Assembly: GCF_040054535.1 (NCBI RefSeq)
Contig: NC_090792.1
Location: 7,238,001 to 7,302,000 of the forward strand
Direction of reading: 5' to 3'
Length of the DNA: 64,000 nucleotides
From: Antennarius striatus
Lineage: Eukaryota > Chordata > Actinopteri > Lophiiformes > Antennariidae
This document shows positions 54,701 to 64,000 of the stretch, in pieces. A model generated the notes under the pieces. The model was not told the origin of the DNA. It did no database searches and worked only from the letters and a program-made list of their open reading frames with translations. Position 1 is the stretch's first letter. Every line of letters begins with the position of its first letter. The position numbers and the translations under genes were made by a program.

Positions 54701-55978
54701 TGAGTTTCTGCCACACTGAGGTCGACACACCATCCTCAGACTTCTGGACTGCTCAGGCCTCTCTTGTTGGCCACAGACCATCCTATGGAACACGATTCTC
54801 CTACCAGGCTAACCTTTATGCTTTTACTCTGACCTGCCACTCACCACAGAGGAACTGTGGTTAAAATCTTCTGCAACATGAAATACATTTCCCTCATCTC
54901 TTCTTGCCAGCTCTTCCTGCCTCTGCATCTATGATTCTGTGTCCTTCCACCTTGCCCTGCAGCTGAGTTGGTGCTGGGGATCAGAGTAAAGGTCAGTCTG
55001 GGGAGATTTTTATCACTCTTGCCTGCCATCACTCTGAATGTTACACCTGCCTACCGAGAATATGAACCACACTGTCCACAAAATTCAGAAGTTTCATTTT
55101 CACATGCCGACATACAAGGTAAAAATATTACACTTTAAAGCCATCCTTAAAACTAATAAGCACGGACAGATTTGAAAATGACTAGATGGTTTGGTGTTCT
55201 GAACACTTTCCTTGTCAAAACAGTCTGAATGTCTGTTGGGATTCAACAGAGTGGAAAAGTGTAATCCTGTATTGATTTCAGTGCTGTTACCAATCGATCT
55301 GAGCTGGTACAAGTAGGAAGAACAAGATAAGACACATTTTCCATTCCATTCATCATGGACTGATAAGACTGCTGTGCTGACACCCATGAGCTGCTGACTG
55401 TCAGTCGGATCTGTGATGTGTTTGTGAAACAATGGAACTGCTCATTTAACAAGGCAGCTTACAGTCAAGGGACACTAATTGCATGGAAAGATGCAGTTTT
55501 AAATAAGAAGAGGTGAACAAACTATTGTGAGTGAGAATTGAGGATGAGGAGAAAGCAGAGTCTTTGAAGTCAGTTGGATGGCGTGACGAGGCCGGGCCGT
55601 TGTTTGATATTCATCAGTGAGTGTAGGCGTGGAAGAAAAGTGGAGAGAATGAGGGGGTGGCGAATATGATAGGGTGAACAGGTGTGGAGGAAGAGGAGGA
55701 GGAAAACAGGCCAACAGAAAAGGTGGAAAGGAGATAAGGAAGAGAGAAAGGTGAGAGGAGGATGGTCATATGAGGAGGTAACAGTGGGATTATGGGATGA
55801 ATTTGGGCTTAAAAGAGACATGAAAAACATGAATTTGAACAATGTGGTTCATTCCTCACCTGTTCCACCCACTGGATAACCAGAAGGGGAGAAGACCTGT
55901 GATGCAAAGTCCTCAAAGGTCATGACTTCTCTGTGGTTCTGAACAATGGCCTCCAGGTAGAGCGCTCGCTCCTCATAG
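50769..55978 (-). CDS. ralgapa1/2: 3' coding exons of Ral GTPase-activating protein alpha subunit (partial)
   Basis: RalGAP alpha pairs with RalGAP beta to switch off RalA/RalB in the cytoplasm. Only the C-terminus is here. Exon 55978-55860 reads [33 protein letters not shown] and GGT, the conserved tail right after the Rap/Ran-GAP domain. It ends in GTGAGG. A second exon (52913 or 52879 to 52871) and a last exon (50920-50769) follow. With the inner acceptor the frame joins exactly: [19 protein letters not shown], ending [17 protein letters not shown]. With the outer, stronger acceptor the protein ends GTD at once. The GAP domain exons are not in the window and must lie beyond 64 kb. Human INSM1 neighbours RALGAPA2, but this tail resembles RALGAPA1 more, from memory, so the paralogue is open. 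Confidence 0.82.
52871..52913 (-). other. ralgapa1/2: ralgapa exon with two alternative 3' splice sites
   Basis: Both forms end at 52871 before a GTAAGC donor. The outer acceptor (AG at 52915-52914) has an excellent pyrimidine tract (TTTGTTTTTCCCTTTTAG). It gives a 43-base exon whose second codon is TAA, so the protein ends ...GTD. The inner acceptor (AG at 52881-52880) has a poor tract. It gives a 9-base microexon (ATGGCGAAG) that keeps the frame open into the last exon and adds about 53 residues. Mammalian RALGAPA1 also has a short form ending in GTD and a longer one. Confidence 0.55.
52914..55859 (-). other. ralgapa1/2: ralgapa penultimate intron
   Basis: Contains a CA microsatellite at 54605-54697 and a GA-rich stretch near 55670-55780. 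No additional coding exon was identified. Confidence 0.4.
54605..54697. repeat. CA dinucleotide microsatellite, about 93 bp
   Basis: About 46 CA units in a ralgapa intron. Confidence 0.98.
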
Positions 55979-56339
55979 CTGGTGAGCTCTTGTCAAGGAA
56001 CAAAACACAATGGCAGGCTGGAGACGCAAACAAGGCAGCAAGGTGGAGTTAGCCTTAGTCAGTAGTAAACAGTTCATTAACCTAATGCTCACACAATCAG
56101 AACATCTCTGCCGTAAGCATGCATCTGTTTATAGCACAATTTATCAACAAGGAGGGAAAGAAAGGAAGCTTTACTGAGCAGAGCAGCTTCACCATCAGCA
56201 GCTCAGCCAGAAGCAAAGATGGAGCTATCAGCCATGTCACACATTCCTAAATGAGAAAGCAGTCTCCAAAATAATCATAAAAAAATCGAAATAATACATG
56301 ACTACTGGCATTATGGTCTAAAAAATCTCCTGTCCCCCT

Positions 56340-56660
56340 CTCTCTCCTCTAATATAACTCCTGTTGCAGGCAGCGTGTCTGGGATTACCCTCCCCGATGT
56401 GCTGCCTGCCACTTCTCCATGCTATTGGGGGAAAATTGGAACCATTTGAAATTCAGAGTGACAAGCAGGGAGTGGAGCATGAGGTGCTAGCATGTAGGGT
56501 GGATAGCTGGATTTGAAATGAGAACGCTCCAATTATTAAATAAATAATTGGGTCAGCAAAATGACTTCTGGATGGGATTGGGAAACGCTGATGACCGATC
56601 CTGATATCATTATGATAAACATGTCCAAGTATATCTGGAGATGAGCAGTGGTAAAATATG
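56340..56660. promoter_or_regulatory. Candidate conserved non-coding element in the ralgapa intron
   Basis: Unique sequence with CCAATTATTAAATAAATAATTGG near 56530-56552, a long near-palindrome of homeodomain type, and GGGATTACCCTCC near 56381. Non-coding. Might regulate insm1, 11 kb away, or ralgapa. Nominated by appearance. Confidence 0.3.
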
Positions 56661-56839
56661 GTTTCAGTAGAAAGCTATCTCTGATGGCTTAATGAGAAAA
56701 GCACTTTTTTTTTTTGATTCAACAGTGGTTGTATGTTTGACAGTGATTCTTATTATTCTCACAGCAGTCTGTTGAAGCCATCCTCATTGACAAACAGCAC
56801 CAAACAAATTGCTCTACAAACAAATGCTTTCTCGCTCTC

Positions 56840-56871
56840 TCACACTCACACACACACACACTAACACACAC

Positions 56872-56911
<40 letters not shown>
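56840..56911. repeat. CA dinucleotide microsatellite with CTAA interruptions
   Basis: About 33 CA units, interrupted twice by CTAACA. Confidence 0.95.
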
Positions 56912-56913
<2 letters not shown>

Positions 56914-58319
56914 CTTGCTGCTCTACACAGGGGTGCCCTCCCTCTCATCTCATTACGGTTGCCAGGGTGGAGTGGCACTGGGCTGCTGCTGACGCCAATG
57001 CTGAAGCAGGCTGCACGGAGATAGGCTGGAGGGGGCTGAGAGCCTCTGGTCTGGGTTATATAGATAGGACCAGACAGTGACTGGGCAGCGGGCCTGTTGT
57101 GGGCACATGCCGCCACAGCAGGGGCCGAGGCAACCATGACCAATGGTTTTGAGAGAACCATGTCAAAGTGGGGGCGACGGGCACCTGAGCCTTCAGACAC
57201 TAGAGAGCTCCACAGCGAGCTGTTCCCATAGACATTCATAGATGGACAGAGGGTGGGATAAGACAAAGGACAGAGGACAATAGGGGGCACAATGGGCTTG
57301 AATACTTATGTGAAAGGCAATAATATTCAGTTCCACGCACCTCATGGCCCATACAGTTTCAATCTTCTAAATCTAATGTACTCTATTCATATATTAAAAT
57401 GGTTAAAATAAATCTGAACTCATACAAAAATGAAAAAACAACTACACAATGACTTTTTTTTTGTAGTTTTGTATCAGTGCATATACTGTAATCTGGATGC
57501 TAAATACAAAAAAACAAAAATCCATGAATGAAACATTTGCATTTTTCCTACCTAAAGTGAGCAAAAGTGAACTGAAAGGAAGTTAATGGGTAGATTTAAA
57601 GATCACAAATATACTGGAGCTTTTTCTGGAGCTTTATATAGAAGTATGGTACTCCAGGAGTAGCACTCCTTTCTGTCACTTGCTAAAAACAGTTTCAGAA
57701 AACAAAGGGCATCCCAGTCAGCAGTGCTATGGTAACTTGGGCCACAGCTCTGTGAGGTCTGTGATACTGATGCAGAGTCCGACCTGCTAGCTCCGCAGTG
57801 CGTTCGTTAGATGATCAGGGCATACCTAGGCTTTTATGGAGGACGGAGAGAGATGAAGGATGTCTGCACAAAAACCAAATGTCCTCTGAAAGGTAATAAA
57901 ACAAAACAAAAAATACTTTTTAAAAAAAAAAGGTATTGATGAACAGAAATGAGAGAAGTGGATGAATGAAAACAAGGAAAGACAAGGAGACAGAATGAGA
58001 ACTTGGGCACAGCGTGGGTCAACAGAGCCATATGGCTGTCCATTATCAAACATGCAGATGACTGGAAGCTTGTTATTGAGATTCCTAAAGCAAATATTGA
58101 CTCCAGCTGGAGCCCACGCTCCCTCGGACTCTGGCACACACTTCCCCTCCACTTCTTCCTTCCACTGATCTCTATTAAGATTAGACAAATGGATGATACA
58201 GGGTGAGATGAAAAAAACCCAACAACTTCCAAAGACAAAAATGAAGCAAGTGAAGTTATCAAGAGGCAAGAGAACTATGATGGGCTAAGTAAGAAAGCAG
58301 CGAGGGAGGGAGACTGGTA

Positions 58320-58520
58320 AAAGGTATTTCAGAGACGAGTGGTAGCAAATCAGCTCACTTAAGTAAATGTATGATGCTATCTGTGGATGAGAAATTACTG
58401 CACAGAAAGCAGACCTGATGCATGCTGAAGGGTAATCTCACCTCTCTTGCACTTCATGCTTCTGTTTGTCTCTAATTACTAAGCCATGGGCACATCTTGT
58501 TCTACTGTGTATGTACAGAC
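58320..58520. promoter_or_regulatory. Candidate conserved non-coding element
   Basis: Unique sequence with GAGAAATTACTGCACAG, GGGTAATCTCACC and GTCTCTAATTACTAAGCC. Non-coding. Nominated on appearance only. Confidence 0.25.
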
Positions 58521-59439
58521 TACTGCCTCCATGGAGTAACTTAATCAAGGGATATGTCCAGAACGGTGACGCAATACTATGCCTATGTCACGGATACCAA
58601 ACCCCGGACCTATTTTTATGGAAAATGAACTGCATCTCTTTGTAAGCTTGATGTTTGTGAAAAAAGTCCCGAGTATTCTAGTGTTATAAGAAGAAAATGT
58701 TGTAAAAGCCTTTTCAACCGAACTGCATTGCAGCATACAATGCCGCTCTCATTCAACGTTATAAAAACTCCCATAAAGCCAGGGATGAAGTGTATAAAAG
58801 GAAAATGTAGACAGGTCGCTATTTCCACAGATGGACTGCAACTTAAGTCACCCATGACATAACTGTCATTTACAGCTCAACTGAGTGGACAAGCAATACG
58901 TGCTGGGGTGTGTGAGTGTTGGGCTACTTTGGGAATTTCCAAGAATACCCTATTTTCCGAGTAATCGTATTCCAATTTGGAATTTTTGCAATACAACATG
59001 CACGGAGTGTGACATATTGTAACGAGGAGAAAAATTCCAATATCTCAGCTAATGTAAGAAAAAATGACAGAACACTGATATCTAGAAACACAATACTGCA
59101 GTTATTGAGTTATGAGTAGTGTGGTGGGGGTTTCAGTTGAGTTAGCACTAAAAACAAAAGGTGAAAACCCAATCCATTATCTACATTTGCACTTTTGGAA
59201 AAATACATTTTTGTGGATAAAGATCCTTACCCATCTTGCCCTTTCTATTATAGGACAACAGCAATAACTGAAGATCGTCATGCGGTAGCTGACCATAGTG
59301 TAGGTTTCCAAAAACCTACACAGAACACAAATCCGTGGTTTGGTCATGCAAACATTAAAAAACACTCAAGACAACCGCTTTGTCAAACCTGTGAAAGCAT
59401 ATGTGCATGTGTAAGGGTCAGCCTGCGTGTACATGCATA

Positions 59440-59512
59440 TGTATCTGTGCATGCATGTATACATATACATCTGTGGGTCTGTGCATGCATGTATACATAT
59501 GCATACATCCAT
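59440..59512. repeat. Short tandem duplication, about 35-bp unit
   Basis: The block TGTGCATGCATGTATACATA occurs twice (about 59447 and 59481), separated by CATCTGTGGGTC-type sequence. Alternating purine-pyrimidine. Confidence 0.7.
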
Positions 59513-60089
59513 TCCAGATGGCAGGGGGTGGAGAGCAGATCTGGTTGGGGTCAAGCATCTTTGTAGATCAAAGCCAAGGTCAGGGCAGCTGCAGTGGCCA
59601 ATGTTCAAGGTGAATGGAGGCCTCAGATGGCTGTTCATTAGCAGGCTGCTACATCCCTGCTGGACCCCGTCCGCCAACATCCACCACCTCTCATCAGCAT
59701 CATCCTCTCTTCCATACTCTGTCCACTGGGACTGGTCCTGAAACTGCCTGTCCACTGGGATCATTCCAGTGCCTTGTGTGACCCCACCCGACACATGGAG
59801 ACACACACACACACATGCTCTCACACACGCACACACACTGCCAAAAGAGCCTCTTTTGACCTCTGAATCTGGAGAGCAGCATCCTGAACATACACTCTCC
59901 CTCTGTCTTTGTATTTCTGAGTCCCTGCTAACAAAAGGTCTCAAACACCTCCGGTCTCTGACTGACACACACATCATACTGATATCTTTTTTTTAATATT
60001 AACCTTTGAACATAAGGCAACCAGGAGTGACACTTACTGTATGTATTGAGGCTTTAAAACAATCCTTTTTCTCATATTACCAGAAACAT

Positions 60090-60339
60090 CCATCCAACCA
60101 TTTTCTTTCAAAGCTTTATCTGCTGTCGCGGGTCAAGGGGAGCTGGAGCCTATCCCAGCTGGCTATTGCATGAGGCGGGGGACCTCTGGGCACGACGCCA
60201 GTGCATCACGGAGCCACACAGAGACACAACCACGCATGCTCACGTACTATGGACAAGAACATGCAAACTCTGCAGAGCGGGACCCGAACCCGGAACCATC
60301 TTGCTGTGTGGCAACAGCTCTACCCACTGTGCCGCCACA
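60090..60339. mobile_element. Fish interspersed repeat (about 250 bp) with 10-bp target duplication
   Basis: Begins CCATCCAACCATTTTCTTTC, contains GGAGCTGGAGCCTATCCCAG, and ends CTACCCACTGTGCCGCCAC. The word CCAGAAACAT flanks it on both sides (60080-60089, 60340-60349), a target-site duplication. The sequence type is among the most abundant in teleost genomes; I cannot give its class with certainty. A related left end appears near 23023-23095. Confidence 0.75.
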
Positions 60340-61627
60340 CCAGAAACATGATTTGTAAAATGTAGTAACATAATTTGTTAATATTCATGTTAACAAATAC
60401 TAACAGTTTCTTCCCTGTGTTTCACTGGAGCACTGCAACATTTATTAATTGCAGAATTCCACCAACTGTCATTAAAGAGAAAAGACCAAACCATCAGCAG
60501 GCTATGTCAATATTTTTTTTGCCTGCGATACATAAAGAAAACTGAACTGTAAAGTTCAGTTGATTGATAATTTGGGGCGATGGGTTCTACTATCTCTACA
60601 AGTATGACACCCTCCATCTTTACAGCCTTGATTTGCATAAGGAAAAAAACAAAAGAGACGATTATAGTTTTGTTGGCTGTATAAACATGCATTGAGTCCT
60701 AGATCTAACAGTTTTATTGGAACTATGATAACAATGATTTTAAATGAGGTGTCTGTCAGAAGGAATGATATTTTGGAGGACACAAGATGTTGAAAGACCC
60801 TGATTTCTTCGGTAATGATAGTGCTCCTTTATTCAGAGACAAGTGAGCATTGAAGATACACTTTAAGAAGACATGGATGAAAGGACGTGCACTTTTCAAA
60901 TTTAAAGTCAAAATCTGCATATGATAAACTTTTTTTGTAGTTTTAGTTGAAAGATTCTGAACAATTTGAATGTTTTTAGTACTGCCATGTGGCAGACCAG
61001 AGCAGCACAAATGAACAGTAATCAAGTCTGAAAAAAAAATGCTGCAAAGTCATGTCTTTGCCTTCTTCATAGACAGAATTTACTTGAGTAAAAACAACAG
61101 CTTTTTATTTCTTCAGTGAGCTGAAAACATGAGTGGATAGGATCAAACACAATTTGTGTGTCACAATTTTCTGCCATCAAAAATTGTGAATTCACACAGG
61201 GAGTTACTGTTTCTAAATAAAAATGTAGTCCATGTCAAGGGGAGCTGGCCCCTACTTCAATGATTTAATTAAATTTTTTAATTTAAATTCAACACTTCAA
61301 TAATTGGTAATAAATTTTCAGTTAGACTCAAATCTGTATTGTTAGATCAAGGGTTGATGTAGAAGGAATTAGAGGACCAAGAATATAGCCCAGAGGTAAT
61401 CCATATTTTAGATCAATAAATCCTGATGTATTTCCAGCGTGTGATTTGTCAAACAAACAAACAAACAAAATGGGGGGTGGGGTGTATTCATGAAAAAAAC
61501 TTAAATATGCTTCAGGACCATCGATAAGGCTCGAACTTGGTAGGAGGATTCAGCTTAATACTAATGGTCTGTAAAACGTAGCATTAACACCCCATAGATT
61601 GAAGATTTCATGTCATGTCAGACTGAG

Positions 61628-62097
61628 GCCCCGTCCACACGATGAAGGATTTTTAAAAAAACGCAACTTTTTTGTTGCATTTACGCCTTCCATCCACACG
61701 ACAACGCAGATATCCGGAACGAAAACGTAATTTTTTTAAAACGCTGGCTGAGGTGGAATTTTTTACAAACGCTGGGTCTGCGTTGTCTTCTGGACGGCGT
61801 ATCCCCGGGAATTTTTAAAAACGCTGACGTCTTGCCTGCGATGAAAACCGCTGCAACGCCATATTTATGGGCCCATGTGTTGTGACAACAAAACACGGAG
61901 GATTCCTATTGGATAAAATTTGACTCAATCCTGCCACCACATGGTCTGGCATGCTTATAGCCGTCTTCGAAAACGCACTGGTGCGTTTACGTGTGGACGG
62001 AGATTTTTTTAAAAACGCTGTCGTTTGGACGTGAATCGTTTGATGAGTTTTTAAAAAGTTGCGTTTAAAAAAAAATCAGTCATCGTGTGGACGGGGC
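61628..62097. mobile_element. MITE with long terminal inverted repeats
   Basis: Left end GCCCCGTCCACACGATGA, right end the exact reverse complement (TCATCGTGTGGACGGGGC). Further in, AACGCAACTTTTT and AAAAAGTTGCGTTT continue the inverted repeat. The interior has many A-rich runs and AAACGC words. No clear target duplication was found. No coding capacity. About 470 bp. Confidence 0.8.
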
Positions 62098-64000
62098 TTA
62101 GTGAAGTTTGCTCTGATGTAAGACTTCATGTGTTCTTTTCTTCTTTACTGTTGGAGGTGTCATCTGCAGCTTTTTGTCCTTTTATCCACATGTCTGAACT
62201 TCTGAGGAGGAAACGAACCCACAATAAATTTATTTCACCAACATTGGGAAAGACGCCCATTTGGGTCAGTGTCTGGTTGAAAGTTAGAGCAGCAATGTAG
62301 ACATTTGACCACCTGTAAGATAACTCTGTCATAAACTGAAAGTTATTATATATTTTTTTAATTGTTAACGGCGTTGTATTTGGTTTCTTTGTGTTTACGA
62401 TATTGACACAATTTTCAAAAGCGTTACGTTACTGCAGTAAATTTGGCGAGGACCACAAATAACTGCGCTATGGACAAAGAGATGGATCTCCCAAACAAGT
62501 AAGAGCTCCAGATGACTAGAAATGTTAAGCAATACAACCCCATTGTGGTAGTTGGTGAGGGAAAGTTGATTAAGCCTAACAAGAACTTTCAACAAACTAA
62601 AATAATGAACATTCATATTTACATATTCCTCAGAGGAACATTCTTTACTTGAAGAATACCAAATTACAGCTGCAAAAAAGGAGCTTAGCCATGCAAGAAT
62701 TACTCCTGCAACTTGGGCCTCGAAAGCAGCAGCCAAGGTTAATCCAGTTTGTAGAAGTGCTGCTGGTTAAAAGGGCTCTTGTGGTGAAGAGGGACAGTTG
62801 AGAGATGAGGTAGAGGCCGCCTCTAGGTACTTGACCCCCTCCTCTCTTAGCCCCACATCTGCCGATTAACCTGGGCCAATCAGCTTGACCTTGGTGACGA
62901 GAGGAACTCAGGAGTAGCTCGCAACACCATTGACTCTCAGCAGTCACATAATTGGCCTGTTCAGAGGAAGGTGTGTGAGTGTGTGTGTTGGGTGAGGGGC
63001 TAAATTGGGGTACCAGTGTACCCAAGGTAAAAAAGCATAAGCAGTCTTTATTTTTTTTGGTGAAAGCCACAGTGCATTACTTCCTCATACTGAATGTGCA
63101 ATACCAGAAAACCCCATTCATCCACGGTTGAGTATGCTGCTCACATGGTTTAGCAAAACAAAAAAATAAATTATAGTGATACTTGAAAAGTATTGTGGAA
63201 ACAAGGTCAAAAAACAATTTTTAGAAGACTTGCAACAGGGAATCCCAGAGCTATCTCCAGGAGACACTGGTATGGATAAAGGATTTAACTGTATATGGAT
63301 GACCATCCATTTCAGGTAGATATAAGGGCAAGAAAAATGGCAGAGATTTTACACAAGCAACAGAGAACATGATTGATGGAGCTACAAAATCATGCAACAG
63401 AACTATGGATAAATAAAAGAAAATGACAATGGGGAGAAAAAGGGAAGGAAAGAAAGAGGGATAAATCTGAGCAGGTGTTGATTGGAGAGAGGCCAGGCAG
63501 AGAGTGCCAGCGGTACCTGTTGTCAAAGCGAGGGCTGAGGTGTGAAGCTTGTCTTTGCAGAGGCCGATCTAGGTGTGAGGTGATTATGGGAAAGCAGGGA
63601 AGAAGACAGAGACATTTAGAAAGAAAGTCACTGAAAGACAGAGAGAGTGAATGTGGCAATAAAGCTGTCTGAGGAAGTAAAGGTGTAGTGGGAAGGAATA
63701 ACAGACTGTGATTGATTAAGTGGGAGCATGAATGACAGGGAGTAGCCAGCAGGGTAACCACGTAGTGTTTGTTTCATTCCCTTTTTACATGGCAGCTACT
63801 CAAACCTTGGTGTCTCATTAAACAGCTATTTGCTTTCAATATATAGCAGGACAGAAAATGCCTGAATGTGTCACAGGTGCATTATGATGAGTGGAGGTGT
63901 TTGTGTCGATTCTCTGAGCGCATAGACATACACTTCATCATAAACTCTAGAGGAATAGCTAGTTTCTGAGAGTTATAACAAGTAACCTAATTAGGAGCGG

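Larger units (their letters stand above)
55979..64000 (-). other. ralgapa1/2: Large ralgapa intron running off the window
   Basis: No block of the RalGAP catalytic domain was found on the - strand here, so the whole 8 kb is read as one intron (or more with undetected exons). It contains a CA repeat, a retroposon-like insertion and a MITE (listed separately), and several enhancer-like stretches. Confidence 0.45.

Noticed and set aside
56871-57290. 139-codon open frame on the - strand in the ralgapa intron
   Set aside because: It runs into a CA microsatellite, has no domain or convincing splice sites, and its composition reflects a GC-rich patch.
57826-58269. Open frame on the - strand (NLNRDQWKEEVEGK ... 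NNKLPVICMFDNGQPYG) that reads like protein
   Set aside because: It has a possible acceptor but no good donor, matches no part of RalGAP alpha, and two frames are equally open. Treated as chance in an intron.
59366-59977. 203-codon open frame on the - strand
   Set aside because: Low-complexity Cys/Val and Tyr-rich parts come from CA and ATAC-type repeats; no family resemblance.
63517-63568. Possible 52-base exon on the - strand (RPLQRQASHLSPRFDN) between ACCTAG and GTACCG
   Set aside because: Splice sites are plausible, but it would fall between the GAP domain and the tail exon, where the protein is continuous in the family. Kept only as a remote possibility.

Overview
This window is vertebrate nuclear DNA, almost certainly from a ray-finned (teleost) fish. 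The evidence is spliced genes with GT-AG introns, two tandem beta connexins, vertebrate metabolic and zinc-finger genes, long CA and GATA microsatellites, and fish-type transposons (hAT with a BED-finger remnant, an RTE-like LINE, an L2/Rex1-type LINE tail, several MITEs). Nothing bacterial or viral was seen. No wholly new biological system could be demonstrated. The most interesting points are a splice-choice switch at the 3' end of a RalGAP alpha gene, a transposon sitting at the hmgcl promoter, and a repeat-rich join between two gene blocks that are unlinked in human.

Layout. 0-6.6 kb: two single-coding-exon connexins on the + strand (gjb4-like, then gjb3-like), each preceded by a 3' splice site for a non-coding first exon. 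8.9-12.8 kb: hmgcl on the - strand, nine exons, 337 aa, with an hAT copy in its last intron and a palindromic MITE just upstream of its start. 14.3-16.1 kb: zbtb8a on the - strand, three coding exons, 466 aa, with a CpG-rich region upstream. 17.9-20.7 kb: gale on the - strand, ten coding exons, 350 aa. I reconstructed the exons of hmgcl, zbtb8a and gale from splice sites; the phases close exactly and the key catalytic or zinc-binding residues fall where expected.

22-28.8 kb is a transposon-rich stretch: an inverted repeat, a LINE tail with a 130-bp GATA run, a nearly full-length RTE-like LINE, an inverted fragment of a second copy and a DNA transposon. 29-44 kb is a low-gene region with several stretches that look like conserved enhancers (octamer, homeodomain and SOX-type motifs), plus one unidentified pair of possible 3' exons at 31.2-31.4 kb. 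44.15-45.6 kb: insm1, intronless, + strand. 48.3-64 kb: the 3' end of a Ral GTPase-activating protein alpha subunit gene (ralgapa1 or ralgapa2) on the - strand, transcribed towards insm1, with its last coding exons and a very large intron that runs off the window.

How it fits together. The left block (connexins, hmgcl, zbtb8a, gale) corresponds to genes on human 1p34-p36. The right block (insm1 next to a RalGAP alpha gene) corresponds to human 20p11 (INSM1-RALGAPA2) or its paralogon 14q13 (INSM2-RALGAPA1). The join lies in the repeat-rich 22-44 kb interval. hmgcl (leucine/ketone metabolism) and gale (galactose metabolism) are housekeeping enzymes. insm1 is a neuroendocrine developmental repressor and is the likely target of the candidate enhancers on both sides.
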